Shown here: positions 7,875-17,745 of the stretch, piece by piece | Numbering within the stretch: position 1 is the first letter of the stretch | How the letters are laid out: every line of letters begins with the position of its first letter | NCBI GenBank assembly: GCA_007449985.2 | Contig: VIIQ02000717.1 | Location: 1 to 64,000 of the forward strand | DNA: 64,000 nucleotides | Reading direction: 5' to 3' | From: Desmodesmus armatus | Taxonomy: Eukaryota > Chlorophyta > Chlorophyceae > Sphaeropleales > Scenedesmaceae | The notes under the pieces: model-generated | What the model was told of the DNA's origin: nothing | Databases searched by the model: none | What the model saw: only the letters and a program-made list of their open reading frames with translations | Position numbers and translations under genes: made by a program

Positions 7875-9199
7875 ATTGCAGATGGCTGGGTATATGGTGG
7901 TGCCTGAGTCGGTGTCGGCTGACCCTGAAACTCCTCATGAGTAGCTCCCTTCCCATCACTGGCATTGTATCCCTCCCTCTCAATGTCAAACCCCAGGGAG
8001 TCAGGGAAGCCCCAAGCGGTTGCGTCAAGGGAGGCCAGCAGCTGTGCTGTGGGGCCATCGCAGTCGGGGTAAGCATCTTGCAGGACAGAAAGCACATACC
8101 TCAGGTTCTTGGGGTGAACCAGCTCGCTGTCTTCTGTTTCCATATCCTCATCGCTGAAATCATCACTGTCGAGCATGTAGCTGTCAAAATCACTGTTATA
8201 GCCGCCACCACTCTCGATAACCTCTCCTGCTGGTGTGGTGTTGTTGCTGTCTGCTGCTTGCCTGCTGCTGCCGTAGGTGGCTGCATTGCTAGCAGCTGTA
8301 AAGGAGCGCATACTATCATCGTACTCGGTTGCAATGGTTGGGTCAGCAGCTGTGGTGCTGGTGCCAGCCAATTCCAAGTAGAAGCTTTCAGTCACATACT
8401 CAGCTTCGTCTGTGGATGCAGTGTCGAAGCTGTGGTCCTCTGGCAGGTGAGGCTGGCTCTGGCAGTAGATACTGCCAGGCTCAGAGGGGTGGTTAGTGCT
8501 AATGGGTAGCTCTTGGCAGGTGGTGGGGTCTATGCGCAGGATCAAGCTACCCTTTCCATAGTCGATCACCGCGTGGGCACGGGTCAGCACATCGTTGCCG
8601 ATCAAGAGGTCATAATTCAAGGCGGAGGTGACTGTGGGGTTGATAAGAGTCTCAAAGTCCCCCAAAGCCAGAGCTAGGTTGGGTACCTTGCCCTTTCCAG
8701 CAGTGATGCGGCCATCCGCATTCAGGTAGCTGGACTGAGCAGGCACTATCAGGCTGTCAAGCTCCAGACGTCGCAGGCAGTCAAGGGTCACAGCAGTGGT
8801 ACTAGCCCCAGTGTCCACTACTCCTTCCAGAGGCCTACCATTCAATTCTGCTACTACTCTGCAGGTCGAGACACGAGGCGTGGCTATGGGGCGTGGGCGG
8901 CTGGCTTGAAGCAGGCTGCGGACCCTCTCAGAAGGTGGTGTTGTCAGGCCCCTGGTGGGCATGCTGGACATGTTCAGCACTGTATTGCGGCTGTTGCTGC
9001 CAAGCCGAAGACTGGGCTGATATTTGCGCTGGATGTCCTTCATAACCGACTCCACCTGGGTGGCCATTTCCTGGCCAAGGCTGACTAGGCTGGGTTGCCC
9101 AGCCAAGTGCCCTGCGAGGCAGGTAAGGACTGCTTGGGGAGGCACAGTGCCTTCTGTCTGCCCATCCATCTTAATGCTGCGACATATCTCTGATGCCAT
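7823..9199 (-). CDS. pro: Retropepsin-like aspartic protease frame of the gypsy element
   Basis: A 458-residue frame overlapping the 3' end of gag. The protease core is clear: V-D-T-G-A-S-T (catalytic Asp) near residue 130, then Y-D-L-L-I-G-N-D-V-L about 65 residues later. This spacing fits a retropepsin, which works as a dimer to cleave the Gag-Pol polyprotein. Downstream the frame becomes acidic and Ser/Asp-rich. It ends with the first copy of a roughly 32-residue motif (Y-P..A..L-A-S-L-D) that recurs in the next three frames. The frame ends by running into a one-base shift, and the next frame (7437-7874) continues the reading. Confidence 0.88.
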   Translation of the reverse strand: MASEICRSIKMDGQTEGTVPPQAVLTCLAGHLAGQPSLVSLGQEMATQVESVMKDIQRKYQPSLRLGSNSRNTVLNMSSMPTRGLTTPPSERVRSLLQASRPRPIATPRVSTCRVVAELNGRPLEGVVDTGASTTAVTLDCLRRLELDSLIVPAQSSYLNADGRITAGKGKVPNLALALGDFETLINPTVTSALNYDLLIGNDVLTRAHAVIDYGKGSLILRIDPTTCQELPISTNHPSEPGSIYCQSQPHLPEDHSFDTASTDEAEYVTESFYLELAGTSTTAADPTIATEYDDSMRSFTAASNAATYGSSRQAADSNNTTPAGEVIESGGGYNSDFDSYMLDSDDFSDEDMETEDSELVHPKNLRYVLSVLQDAYPDCDGPTAQLLASLDATAWGFPDSLGFDIEREGYNASDGKGATHEEFQGQPTPTQAPPYTQPSAIWHKNHQKNGYPPNCAA

Positions 9200-10569
9200 C
9201 TTTTTGCTTTTTGGTTGGCCAGGTCAGCAGCTCCTTGTGACCTGTGGGTTGAATCAGTAGGAGCCGGGGGGGCAGGAGGGGGCACAGGGCCACGAGGGCC
9301 GGGAACCGCAGGACCAGGTGCCCCATAGGGCCTAGCCTGCAATGGCTGTCGCTGTCTTGGCATTCGGGGAAAAGCATCAGTGCCTGCTTCAGCAGCTGCC
9401 GCTGCTGCAGGCCTACTTGTCCCTGCTGGGCTGCTTGAGGCAGGCCGGGCTGCAGCATAAGTTGGCCGTGATGGCCCATGCATGTTGGGTGCCCGGGGAT
9501 CAATGGCTGTACGTTTGGCTGGCATGCGCTTCAGGGCTGGTGCATTGCTGTCGTCAGCAGAGCGCTTGACCATGAGTGCAGCCAACAACTCAGGATCAAT
9601 GTCTAACTCATCTTCTGGCAGACTCTCGCTGCTCATGAAATTGATATGAGGTGTGTCCCTCTGAGGCTGCTTTTCTAAAGCATAACGCAGGGTCCTGATT
9701 TCCCTGTCTTTGTCCTTGTTCTGCTGTAGTTGCTGATGCATGTTCAGCTCCAACTGCTGCATACGCCTGGTCAGCTCGTCCACAGCAGCAGGTGAGGAAG
9801 GCACGGGAGCAGGCTTGGGGGGCACAGGGAAATTGTTAGGGCGAGCATTGCGGTTGCTTACATCTCTGAAGGGGGGCCTGGAGGCTGGCCTGTAGTAAGG
9901 CCCTTGCTGAGGCCTCCTAGTATCAAACTCAGGGCGTCGGGGCAGTGGGTTACCAAAGGCTGGTGGTTTGCTTGCAGCTGCCATGCCGTCCATGTTACGG
10001 CCGAAGTTGCTGCTTGCAAAGCCATCCTCCCTTCCCATGTCTGCTGCACCCAATGCCCCTAACAGGTAATTTGCGTATTCAACTACTGCGTCTATGCTGC
10101 GCAGTTGCTTCCTGACAACCTCCGTCCTGATGCTGGGCTGGAGACGCTGTATGAAGGTGTAAACAAGAGCAGCATCTTCTGTGCGACCAGAACGTTCTGC
10201 ATCCAGTCGAAATCTGTCAGCGAAGGCCCTGGGGGCCTCTCTTGGACTCTGGTAGCAGCGTTCCAGTCGTGCTATGGCTGTCTCTTGTGTTTCACCGAAA
10301 CGGTGAACTAGTAGCTGTTGAAATTCAGCCCAGCTGCAGAAGCTGCGGGACTGGCCCCAACGTTGTGCATCGCCTCTTAGCTTGAGCTTTGCTACACGCA
10401 AGCAGTGTATCTCAGCCCAATTGTACAGGCCAGCTGTATCCTGAAGGTGATTGAGCCAGAGGTTGGGATCACCCTGCCCATCATAGGTGTCAATACTATT
10501 GAGGGCACCAGGTGAAGGCAGCATGGCCCCTGGGGGTGCGAACTGGAACTCCCCTTCTGTCTCAGACAT
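9085..10569 (-). CDS. gag: Gag-like capsid protein of the gypsy element
   Basis: A 494-residue frame starting at an ATG. Residues about 25-180 resemble the retrotransposon gag capsid domain: a Y-D-G-Q-G-D-P start, W-L near 38, a G-D-A-Q-R-W motif, then W-A-E-F and L-x-x-R-F-G. A Q/E/K-rich coiled-coil segment follows near residues 265-310, then a Pro/Ala-rich tail. I see no CCHC zinc knuckle, which many gypsy gags have. The last 115 nt overlap the protease frame, offset as a -1 shift would need, so a Gag-Pol frameshift is possible; no classic slippery heptamer was recognised. Its role would be to form the virus-like particle in the cytoplasm. Confidence 0.85.
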   Translation of the reverse strand: MSETEGEFQFAPPGAMLPSPGALNSIDTYDGQGDPNLWLNHLQDTAGLYNWAEIHCLRVAKLKLRGDAQRWGQSRSFCSWAEFQQLLVHRFGETQETAIARLERCYQSPREAPRAFADRFRLDAERSGRTEDAALVYTFIQRLQPSIRTEVVRKQLRSIDAVVEYANYLLGALGAADMGREDGFASSNFGRNMDGMAAASKPPAFGNPLPRRPEFDTRRPQQGPYYRPASRPPFRDVSNRNARPNNFPVPPKPAPVPSSPAAVDELTRRMQQLELNMHQQLQQNKDKDREIRTLRYALEKQPQRDTPHINFMSSESLPEDELDIDPELLAALMVKRSADDSNAPALKRMPAKRTAIDPRAPNMHGPSRPTYAAARPASSSPAGTSRPAAAAAAEAGTDAFPRMPRQRQPLQARPYGAPGPAVPGPRGPVPPPAPPAPTDSTHRSQGAADLANQKAKRWHQRYVAALRWMGRQKALCLPKQSLPASQGTWLGNPA

Positions 10570-11388
10570 GTGTATGTAATGTTTTTGGGCTGTGGGAACA
10601 GCTTTTGTATGGGGCTGGACACACTTTGGTGTGCAAGCTCTGGAAGCAGTAGAGGGCAGTAGTAAGCCGGACCGAAGTCAGCTTTTGAGCAGCAGGTGTT
10701 TCGAAACCCCTTGCTATTCGTTTACTTGTTGTTTGGAGTAGGTTACGCAGTACCAGAACTCTTGTTGACAACGGTAGTGACGTAAACTTGCGCAGTGGAA
10801 GTCGTGATGGGCTCAGGTCACAGGTAGTCGATCCTCAACGTAGTCGTTGAAGAGAGTGTCTCCGCTGCCAAGTACGGGGGGTCGAAGTCGGTGGTTGGGG
10901 TGGTGGTGGTGCACCGCGGGTGCCAGGGGTCGAAGGGGGTACCTGCGGTGGCAGAGGGGAAAAGGGGGCACACAGACCGTCCCAGTGCCGCCCTGGTGGC
11001 AGGCCGGGCCCCTCTCACTGAACCCTGCTGGCACCGGGGTTCACAACTGCCCCTCCCTCTCACACACACGGCCTGTTTCCCACGCCGTTACAGGGTAGCC
11101 GGAAGCGAGACGAAGGTGTATAGGTATCACTTTTAGTAAGGGCTGAGGGATGGCACCTCTCAGCTGATCAGACTGAAGGGTCGCAGGGACCTGGGGTAAC
11201 TGTATCTGTCGACAGGGAACTCGAGTGCTCTGGGCACTTCACCTAGCAGTAGAAGAAGCCTGAAGAAACCAATTGCTGCAGCTTTTAGCTGCTCAAGACA
11301 GGGAAGCCGAATCGGTGTCTGGAAAGTCACAGAAGGATTGCCAAAGAGCTTGTTACAACGCTTAGCAGGCGAGGGGCTGGTTCACGGC
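10570..11388. other. Region between gypsy gag and the copia-like insertion, no gene
   Basis: No conserved coding sequence is visible. On the minus strand this should contain the gypsy 5' leader and perhaps its 5' LTR. A G-rich stretch (10880-11050) gives only composition-driven open frames. A short shared word with the left flank (CCAGAACTC) was noted but is too short to define an LTR. Confidence 0.4.
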
Positions 11389-11393
11389 TGTGG
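11389..11393. repeat. Target-site duplication, left copy (TGTGG)
   Basis: TGTGG directly precedes the left LTR and recurs at 14453-14457 directly after the right LTR. A perfect 5-bp duplication is the expected footprint of LTR-retrotransposon integration. Confidence 0.9.
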
Positions 11394-11989
11394 TGTTGTG
11401 ATTTACAGCTGTCTAAGCTAGTTCCAGTCACACCCTGCTACGAGACATGAACATGAACATGAGTGCTGGTCACATCTAATTGCACCTTGTGCATGGTGAC
11501 TGGTTATTCGGCACAGCTGCATACGGTTTGCACACATTATGTTGTGCGTGCATGAGTTAGTATTACTCGAGCATTTACAGCGTACACAGGCCTGAGTTGC
11601 GTTACGCGCACAGCCTGTTGTATTGGCCACAGTGCGGACTGCACTGTTTGGGCTGTTTGCAGTGTCATTATACAAGAGTACATTTGTGCTATTGTGTCGT
11701 GCGCATCTTTACTGCAACCTGTTGCATAGTCATGCGCTAGAGTATCGGTAATGACATGCTTTGACTGACGTACGTCCTGCGCCCTTGCAACATTGGGCAT
11801 ACTAAAGCATTCTGACTGCTTCTGACAAGTAGGGTTGTCGGTGTCCTGTAACAAGTCACATACCCCATTGAGTCTGTTCATTTGTGAGCTTTGACGCTCA
11901 GAGACCCCGCTACTGTGCTAGTGATTCAGCAGTGTTTCACTCAGCTTACAGCTGTTTCAGTCAGCTTCAGCAGAGCCTGAATCTCATCA
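11394..11989 (+). repeat. Left LTR of the copia-like element
   Basis: It begins TGTTGTG and ends ATCTCATCA, so it has the usual TG...CA ends. Its sequence recurs 2463 bp downstream, and open frames inside both copies translate identically. Boundaries were set where the two copies stop matching and where the TGTGG duplication begins. Confidence 0.93.
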
Positions 11990-12001
11990 GGTTACGAGCC
12001 C
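11990..12001 (+). promoter_or_regulatory. Primer-binding site, half-tRNA type
   Basis: GGTTACGAGCCC starts at the first base after the left LTR. It is not complementary to a tRNA 3' end; it matches the complement of an anticodon stem-loop (initiator Met tRNA has GGGCTCATAACC, one mismatch). Drosophila copia uses an internal iMet fragment in the same way, so this supports copia affiliation. The exact tRNA is inferred. Confidence 0.6.
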
Positions 12002-12749
12002 TTCTGCGGGTCTCAACGTACACGTTGACTGCGGCACTCCGCTTGCTGCAGCGTCAACAGAGTAGTGGTCAAGCAGGACCGGCTACAGTACGCGTTTCTA
12101 CTGACGAAACGCTGCATTTACGTTACAGGCGCAGCTCACGCTGCCCAGAAGCCAGGTCAGGAGAAGACCGGGTACACAAGAAACGACAAGTCATCCAGGC
12201 AAGGATCGACAAGTGTAACGACAAGAAACGTCGTACAGGCGAAGCAAGCAAGCTTCCAGCTACCCCGAAGTGGTACAGCCACCACGAGCAGCAGTGCATG
12301 GCCTTGGCAGCTACTGCAAGGCAGGCTGCAGGAAACGTCAATAGAAGAAAGTGGCACCCTGCCCAAGAAGTCACCAGAAGACACTGAGCACAAGTACATC
12401 CACGGATGTACAAGGTCCCCACTTGGCCATCTACACAGGATTCGAGGAAATCTTCACAGAGGAGGAGCTCAAGGCACATCCCTGTGCAAGCCAAGACTGA
12501 CAAGGAGCAAGCCGCTCAAGACATCCGACAAGACTGACAAGCACACCTTCTACGAGCTACAAGAAGACTAGGCCACACAAGCCTACCGAGTGCAAGCCAC
12601 CTGCAAGTGCAAGTGAAGAAATTACATCAAGAGCTTCAAGCTGTCAAGTTGACAAGCTAGTTCCAGTAGATAAGGACTACCATCCCGAAGCAGTAAGCAC
12701 CAAGCACAAGTGACCTACACCAAGGTACTACCGACTGCCAGACCGTCGT

Positions 12750-13088
12750 GTGATCAAGGGCACTACGACAAGGGTACCTACCTACTTTTCAAGGGCAACC
12801 GTCCGTTCAAGACCAAATGACTACACCACAGTCATCTACAACAAGGGCGACTACAATGAGGAGCAGTGCACCTGCCATTACTGTCACAAGAAGGGCCAAG
12901 TTAAGCGCGACTTCAAGAGACTAAAGGCTGACAACGCCAAGTACAAGTCCTCTTCCAATGGTAACAGCGATACTACTGTTGTGGCCCTGTCTACCCTGAC
13001 TACCGCTCAAGATACCAAGCTGCCTACCTTCGATGAGCAAGTACAAGTCAACACAAGAGCGACTTCAGAGGAGAAGAACACACGGTGA
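12750..13088 (+). pseudogene. Gag remnant with degenerate zinc knuckle
   Basis: A 112-residue frame with C-H-Y-C-H-K-K-G-Q-V-K-R-D-F, which resembles the copia gag knuckle C-x2-C-x4-H-x4-C but with Gln in place of His and Phe in place of the last Cys. It would therefore not bind zinc normally. Upstream frames (12065-12570) could be earlier parts of gag separated by stops. The segment shows the element derives from a copia-type parent but is no longer functional. Confidence 0.55.
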
Positions 13089-13282
13089 AGCAACCCTGCT
13101 TCAAGCTACACACCAGCCACAGTATGTCGCACAAGTGCTGACAGGAGGGAGTCACACTGGATACAAGTGCCGACAGGAACAGCTTTTGGAAGCTGTTAGC
13201 ACGTAAGTGCTTTGTGTTACCACGTTCTACTGAAGACTGCACCAAGAGGAGCAACACGTGAAGAGGAGCAACATACAAGCGT

Positions 13283-13348
13283 ACTGAGGAGTACAGCTAC
13301 ACACACTGAGGAGTAAAGCTACACACAGTGAGGAGTACAGCTACGTGG
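13283..13348 (+). repeat. Three tandem 22-bp units inside the copia-like element
   Basis: Units start at 13283, 13305 and 13327 and share GAGGAGTA(C/A)AGCTAC. Nearby, two 24-bp units (13564-13611) share GGTTGTTTAC and ACATGACCTA. Both lie in the internal region. Confidence 0.75.
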
Positions 13349-13846
13349 AGAATGGCTACACACTCACTTCTACCTGCTACCTACCACCTACTGAGGATAA
13401 GACACCGAGGGAGCAATTACCAGAAGGAGGACATCTACTACCCGGCTACCTGCCCAGTGTTTTGCTTTGCAGGTCCCATCACTGGTGAAGGCTTATGGAA
13501 TGGAAGTTATTGGGTACTTAGGACTTCATTCCAATGCGACCTTTTCGTTTCAAGCTGAGTACGTGGTTGTTTACCACATGACCTACTAGGTTGTTTACTA
13601 CATGACCTAACAGTGTTCTGACTGTCAGCAAGCAAGAAGACTTGTTTCTGACTGATGCCATCTTAGGCATGGCATGTTTCCAGTTGTGAGGTGAACAGCA
13701 TTGGATGCTGGCCCTGTTCGATACAGACCGCCACTACAGCAATCATGGTGTGTTTCACACCGTTGGTTTTGCTTGGACCTCCAGTTGTGGGTTATGATCC
13801 TCTTCTTTGGTTTAGAGCACTTGGAGTGCTGTAGCAGGCTGCTCCT

Positions 13847-13856
13847 GGCGAGGGAG
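13847..13856 (+). promoter_or_regulatory. Polypurine tract candidate
   Basis: GGCGAGGGAG lies directly before the right LTR, where plus-strand cDNA synthesis would be primed. It is short and contains one C, so the call rests mainly on position. Confidence 0.5.
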
Positions 13857-14452
13857 TGTTGTGATTTACAGCTGTCTAAGCTAGTTCCAGTCACACCCTG
13901 CTACGAGACATGAACATGAACATGAGTGCTGGTCACATCTAATTGCACCTTGTGCATGGTGACTGGTTATTCGGCACAGCTGCATACGGTTTGCACACAT
14001 TATGTTGTGCGTGCATGAGTTAGTATTACTCGAGCATTTACAGCGTACACAGGCCTGAGTTGCGTTACGCGCACAGCCTGTTGTATTGGCCACAGTGCGG
14101 ACTGCACTGTTTGGGCTGTTTGCAGTGTCATTATACAAGAGTACATTTGTGCTATTGTGTCGTGCGCATCTTTACTGCAACCTGTTGCATAGTCATGCGC
14201 TAGAGTATCGGTAATGACATGCTTTGACTGACGTACGTCCTGCGCCCTTGCAACATTGGGCATACTAAAGCATTCTGACTGCTTCTGACAAGTAGGGTTG
14301 TCGGTGTCCTGTAACAAGTCACATACCCCATTGAGTCTGTTCATTTGTGAGCTTTGACGCTCAGAGACCCCGCTACTGTGCTAGTGATTCAGCAGTGTTT
14401 CACTCAGCTTACAGCTGTTTCAGTCAGCTTCAGCAGAGCCTGAATCTCATCA
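13857..14452 (+). repeat. Right LTR of the copia-like element
   Basis: Second copy of the 596-bp LTR. By direct reading it is identical to 11394-11989, with the same TG...CA ends. It is followed by the right TGTGG target-site copy at 14453-14457. Confidence 0.93.
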
Positions 14453-14457
14453 TGTGG
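14453..14457. repeat. Target-site duplication, right copy (TGTGG)
   Basis: Matches 11389-11393 exactly and abuts the CA end of the right LTR. Confidence 0.9.
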
Positions 14458-15678
14458 GTGTAACTCAACAATGTCACCCAGCGCACACTCGCTATTTATA
14501 CCCCTGGCCGAGGTCACTCTTCTGTTACTTTGCTGCTAACTGTAGCAGCAACAACAGCGTACCTCAACCAGTGCAACATGCACTGCAAAACCAATCAAAC
14601 CACACGATGTGGTGTGACTGGGCAAAGCTGTACAGGATGCATAGACACTTGCACACCCGAAGCTGCGATGCGCTGGCACGAAGATGCATACGCAAGTGAC
14701 TGTGCCGATCAAACATCACAACATAACACAGGTACATACAGGCGTCAGGTCTGGGCCAGGTCCAGCCAGTACACGTACGGAGCAGTACGAGACCGGCTGC
14801 TGTCAGACATACACACACGATGCGTGGTTGCTGTCAGCTCCTGCAGGAAGCTATCCAACAAGAAGCTGACTTGCTACAACATGCAAATGGGTGGGAGTAC
14901 CACCTGAGCTGCGCTGTACTGCAGCCCCACTACACAAGAAACAGCCTGTCAGTGTCCAGGCTGTAAGCCCAAAGCAAACGAAAAGCTGTCAGACCTGTGA
15001 GTAGCTCCGTCAGCTTCTGCAGGAAGTTATCCCACAGAAGCTAAGCTGACACAAAACACATGCTAGCACCGTCTGTGCTGGACGGTCATGCAATTTCAAG
15101 ACACATATGACACCTGCTCAGTGTCCAGGCCGTGAGCCTAAATCAAAGGAGAAGGCTGTCAGACACACCTCCCCAGTCAGGCGACTGCTCCAGAATCGCA
15201 GTCAGCCAAGGACCATTCGAACACTGCTCAAGGATAGGCAGCAAGTGTTGCAACTGCCATGCCCAACAACACACATAGTAGGTAGCAGCACATGTTGCAG
15301 CTGTACCCTAAACCCAACTTGTTCAAAACACTGCTCAGCATAATAAACAACAGGTCCCATTCTCCATAAGATACTCAGGACTCACCCTGTAGGTACTCAC
15401 TCCTTATCCATCCACACACTCGCCTTCACGCAACAGCTGTGGCTGCTAACGCTTCAACGAGGCCTGCCCCCAGGCCATATGCCAAAAGGGAGGGCAGTCC
15501 AGCCCAAGCATAGGCCTGAACAAGGGAGACATGGTAGCACGTCTGCTGCCGTTCACTCCCTACACACAGCTGCACTCGCCCTAAGGCAACACGACGTCAG
15601 CACGCCAGTTATGCAAGAAAAGCAACTGGATGTTGAACAACGGTGAAATAAACAGCAGCAGCTGCATGTGCCATTGAT
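14458..15678. other. Intergenic, with degenerate repeats
   Basis: No conserved gene is seen. Two diverged copies of a roughly 47-bp unit begin near 14949 and 15118 (CAGTGTCCAGGC...GCTGTCAGAC). A second unit with GCAGGAAG(C/T)TATCC recurs near 14840 and 15020. A TATTTATA box-like string lies at about 14492, but no transcript start can be assigned to it. Confidence 0.45.
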
Positions 15679-15689
15679 GTGCTGCTCCG

Positions 15690-15740
<51 letters not shown>

Positions 15741-17745
15741 ATACTGCGCTCACAGGCTGTTTCATACGCTGGGACTCTGCGTGCTGATTCTCCTTTCTTG
15801 CCTCATATGCCAGCAGTGGGCGCACAGCACAGGCGAGCAGCAGTTGGGGACAACGCAACCAGCGCGCACACAGCATGCTCACGCGCGCAGAAGCATGGTG
15901 ACAGCGCAACCAGACAAGCATCTTCTGTCCGACAGATATTATCGCATGAAATCAGCGCAACCCAATCTGGCAGATGACGTCTCGACCCAAACAAGGGAAT
16001 GGTTCCTGAGTCACCCCAGCAACCACTGTGCACGGCATGAACTGCCACGACAGCGTCATGTCAGCCAAACTCCCTTCGTCAGTGGTGACACCTTCCGGTC
16101 AATGGCAGACCATGTGATGGATGCTTACAGTAAAAAGCCGGGGACTCATGGGAGCCTCAGCATGTCAAGCAGTGTGACGTCATGCGTCAAGACTGACTAC
16201 CTCGTGCAATTCTTCCAAGAGCGGCACACGAAGATCAATGTAACGTACATCCTTGTTACCCACGACAGGTAGGTTGGAAGTGGCTGGGTGTGCACTCGGG
16301 TGTGTGTCACATACCCAGCGGCCCAAGAGCTGTGCTGCGCAGCTGTGCATACAAAGAAGGTGGTAAGGCAGATGCAGTTCAAAACGTGCCACTTCCAGGG
16401 GCCCTGAGAATAACGCCTTTCGCCGCTTCCCTGTCACAGGGCCGGGCCAGCACCACCACCATGCCCCCATTTTTCTGATCCGGCAGTGGCTCAAGAGTTG
16501 ACGCCTTCTGCTGACCCTTGCCATTTCAGCGCGCAGCTTGGCATGTTGACCTTTCCCCCGTTGACTCAATTTGACTGTCTGGCGCTGTTCATTATCGGAA
16601 TGGCAATCACCCCGGGATAAGGCTTATAAGGTGGTGGGGTTTCCTGCTGCCTGCAGTGATTACTCCGTCCCTGTCGACCCCAGGTCGCCTTGCAAGGGAG
16701 ACATCTGTTCAAGGTACCTGAAGGACGCCAAGCTAGGTCACTGGTTGGGGGAGAACATGCTCCCCAGCTACGGCCCCAAAACGACACCACTGCCTCTCGG
16801 CCTCGCCAGTGAGGAACGGCACTACGGCAACAGCCGCGCGCTGCTTGAGGTCGCGCAGGCGGCTCCTGCATGGAGCGCAGGGCAACTTCAGTGTATGTTG
16901 CGATGAAAATGGAACGCACAGCGGCCGAAGCAAGGTGGTTCAAGAGATGAGCAGACTACCTGGCGCGAAGACCGTCAAGAAGCGTATCGAATACGTGGAG
17001 TATTTGAAGCAGATGGCCAATTCGAAGTTTGTTGCGGCTCCGCAAGGCAATGGCATCGACACGTACAGAGCATGGGAGGTGAGAGCATGGCATGTTGGGT
17101 GATGGGGCTCACAGTAGACGGTCGCTTGACGTCAGTCAACTCAGTGGCTATCGATGATTTCGATTAGCGACCGGGTGAATCCCCCACTGGCGAATCGATC
17201 GCCGATCGAATCGAGCGTCTGCAACTCGTGGTGGAGGACTGGGTCTCTGTCTCTGTCACCAGTGCCAACCATATAAACTCACTTCTCCCCCTAGTCCGGA
17301 ATGGGGACAGTCACATTCATGCCATGCAGTGCTGTCAGGGCCTGAGCACTTCAGCTGTGGACGCGTCGTCAATCCCAGATTGATTGAGGCTCAGTTTCCA
17401 TCTTCAAGTTGAGGGTGTGTTGGAGCAAATGTGATGCTCCCTAAGGGAGATGTTACTACAGAGTAGTAGCAACATGGCAGTAACATCATGCATGTGTTTG
17501 TATCATTGCAGACGATCTACCTTAAAGCTGTGCCCATCATTCAGAAGGGCCCTCTTGACTGGCTGTACGAGGGACTGCCAGTGCTGCTGGTGGAAGACTT
17601 CAGCATGGTGAACAGCAGCCTGCTGGAGAGCTATGCTGCATCAAGGAATCACACTGCTCACCATAGCACAGAGAAGGCATGGGCGCTGTACTGGCACAAA
17701 GAGCTTCAGCGCATGAAGCGCCAGCTGTGCGGCAGATCAACGTAG
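15679..17745 (+). CDS. Exostosin-like glycosyltransferase, multi-exon
   Basis: Model: 15679-16268, 16657-17078 (with an internal break near 16870), 17512-17745, about 415 residues. Splice sites are CAG|GTAGGT, CTGCAG, GAG|GTGAGA and TTGCAG. The N-terminus is poly-Leu plus a second hydrophobic stretch, as in a type II Golgi anchor. Downstream motifs are those of the exostosin-like/GT47-related group: T-H-D-S-D-Y at the first junction, H-W then P-L-P-L-G-L, Y-G-N, N-F-S-V, then the hallmark P-Q-G-N-G-I-D-T-Y-R-A-W-E and P-I-I...L-D-W-L-Y-E-G-L-P-V-L-L-V. The acceptor sugar is unknown. Oddities: no in-frame ATG precedes the poly-Leu run (upstream in-frame stop at 15649), and a frame change near 16870 needs either a one-base error or an implausibly short 31-nt intron. 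Confidence 0.7.
15691..15740 (+). repeat. (CTG)n microsatellite in the first exon of a glycosyltransferase gene
   Basis: About 17 uninterrupted CTG units. In the frame used by the gene model they encode poly-Leu just before a hydrophobic segment. Confidence 0.95.

Larger units (their letters stand above)
419..10569 (-). mobile_element. Ty3/gypsy-type LTR retrotransposon with extra kinase and PHD modules
   Basis: On the minus strand the frames run gag, aspartic protease, a long acidic S/T/P-rich linker, reverse transcriptase, RNase H, a deoxynucleoside kinase-like domain, an uncharacterised region, a PHD finger, and integrase (HHCC then DDE). RT-RNase H before integrase is the Ty3/gypsy order. 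Long open frames overlap or abut and differ by single-base shifts. Breaks lie near 9100 (possibly a natural gag/pol frameshift), 7830, 7500, 7070, 5990, 5740, 2225, 2100, 1270, 650 and 530. There are almost no in-frame nonsense codons, so this looks like a fairly young but decaying copy, or one carrying assembly indels. No clear LTR pair was found in the window. Confidence 0.9.
11394..14452 (+). mobile_element. Non-autonomous Ty1/copia-like LTR retrotransposon
   Basis: Two 596-bp direct repeats bound a 1867-bp internal region and are flanked by a perfect TGTGG duplication. A primer-binding site of the copia half-tRNA type follows the left LTR, and a purine-rich tract precedes the right LTR. 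The interior holds only a gag-like remnant with a decayed zinc knuckle; no protease, integrase or reverse transcriptase was found. The LTRs look identical base for base, so insertion was very recent and enzymes must have come from another element. Orientation is plus, from PBS and tract positions. Confidence 0.92.

Noticed and set aside
9190..9215. A-rich string at the gag/protease overlap as a -1 slippery site
   Set aside because: The heptamer does not fit X-XXY-YYZ in the gag frame; no downstream pseudoknot could be verified.
350..10770. Short shared word CCAGAACTC with similar flanks left and right of the gypsy element, as possible LTR ends
   Set aside because: Only about 9-15 bp match, and the left copy would be at the wrong end of a 3' LTR; chance similarity cannot be excluded.
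11418..11881. Open frames repeated at 13881-14344 as a duplicated gene
   Set aside because: They lie entirely inside the two LTRs and have no recognisable protein motifs.
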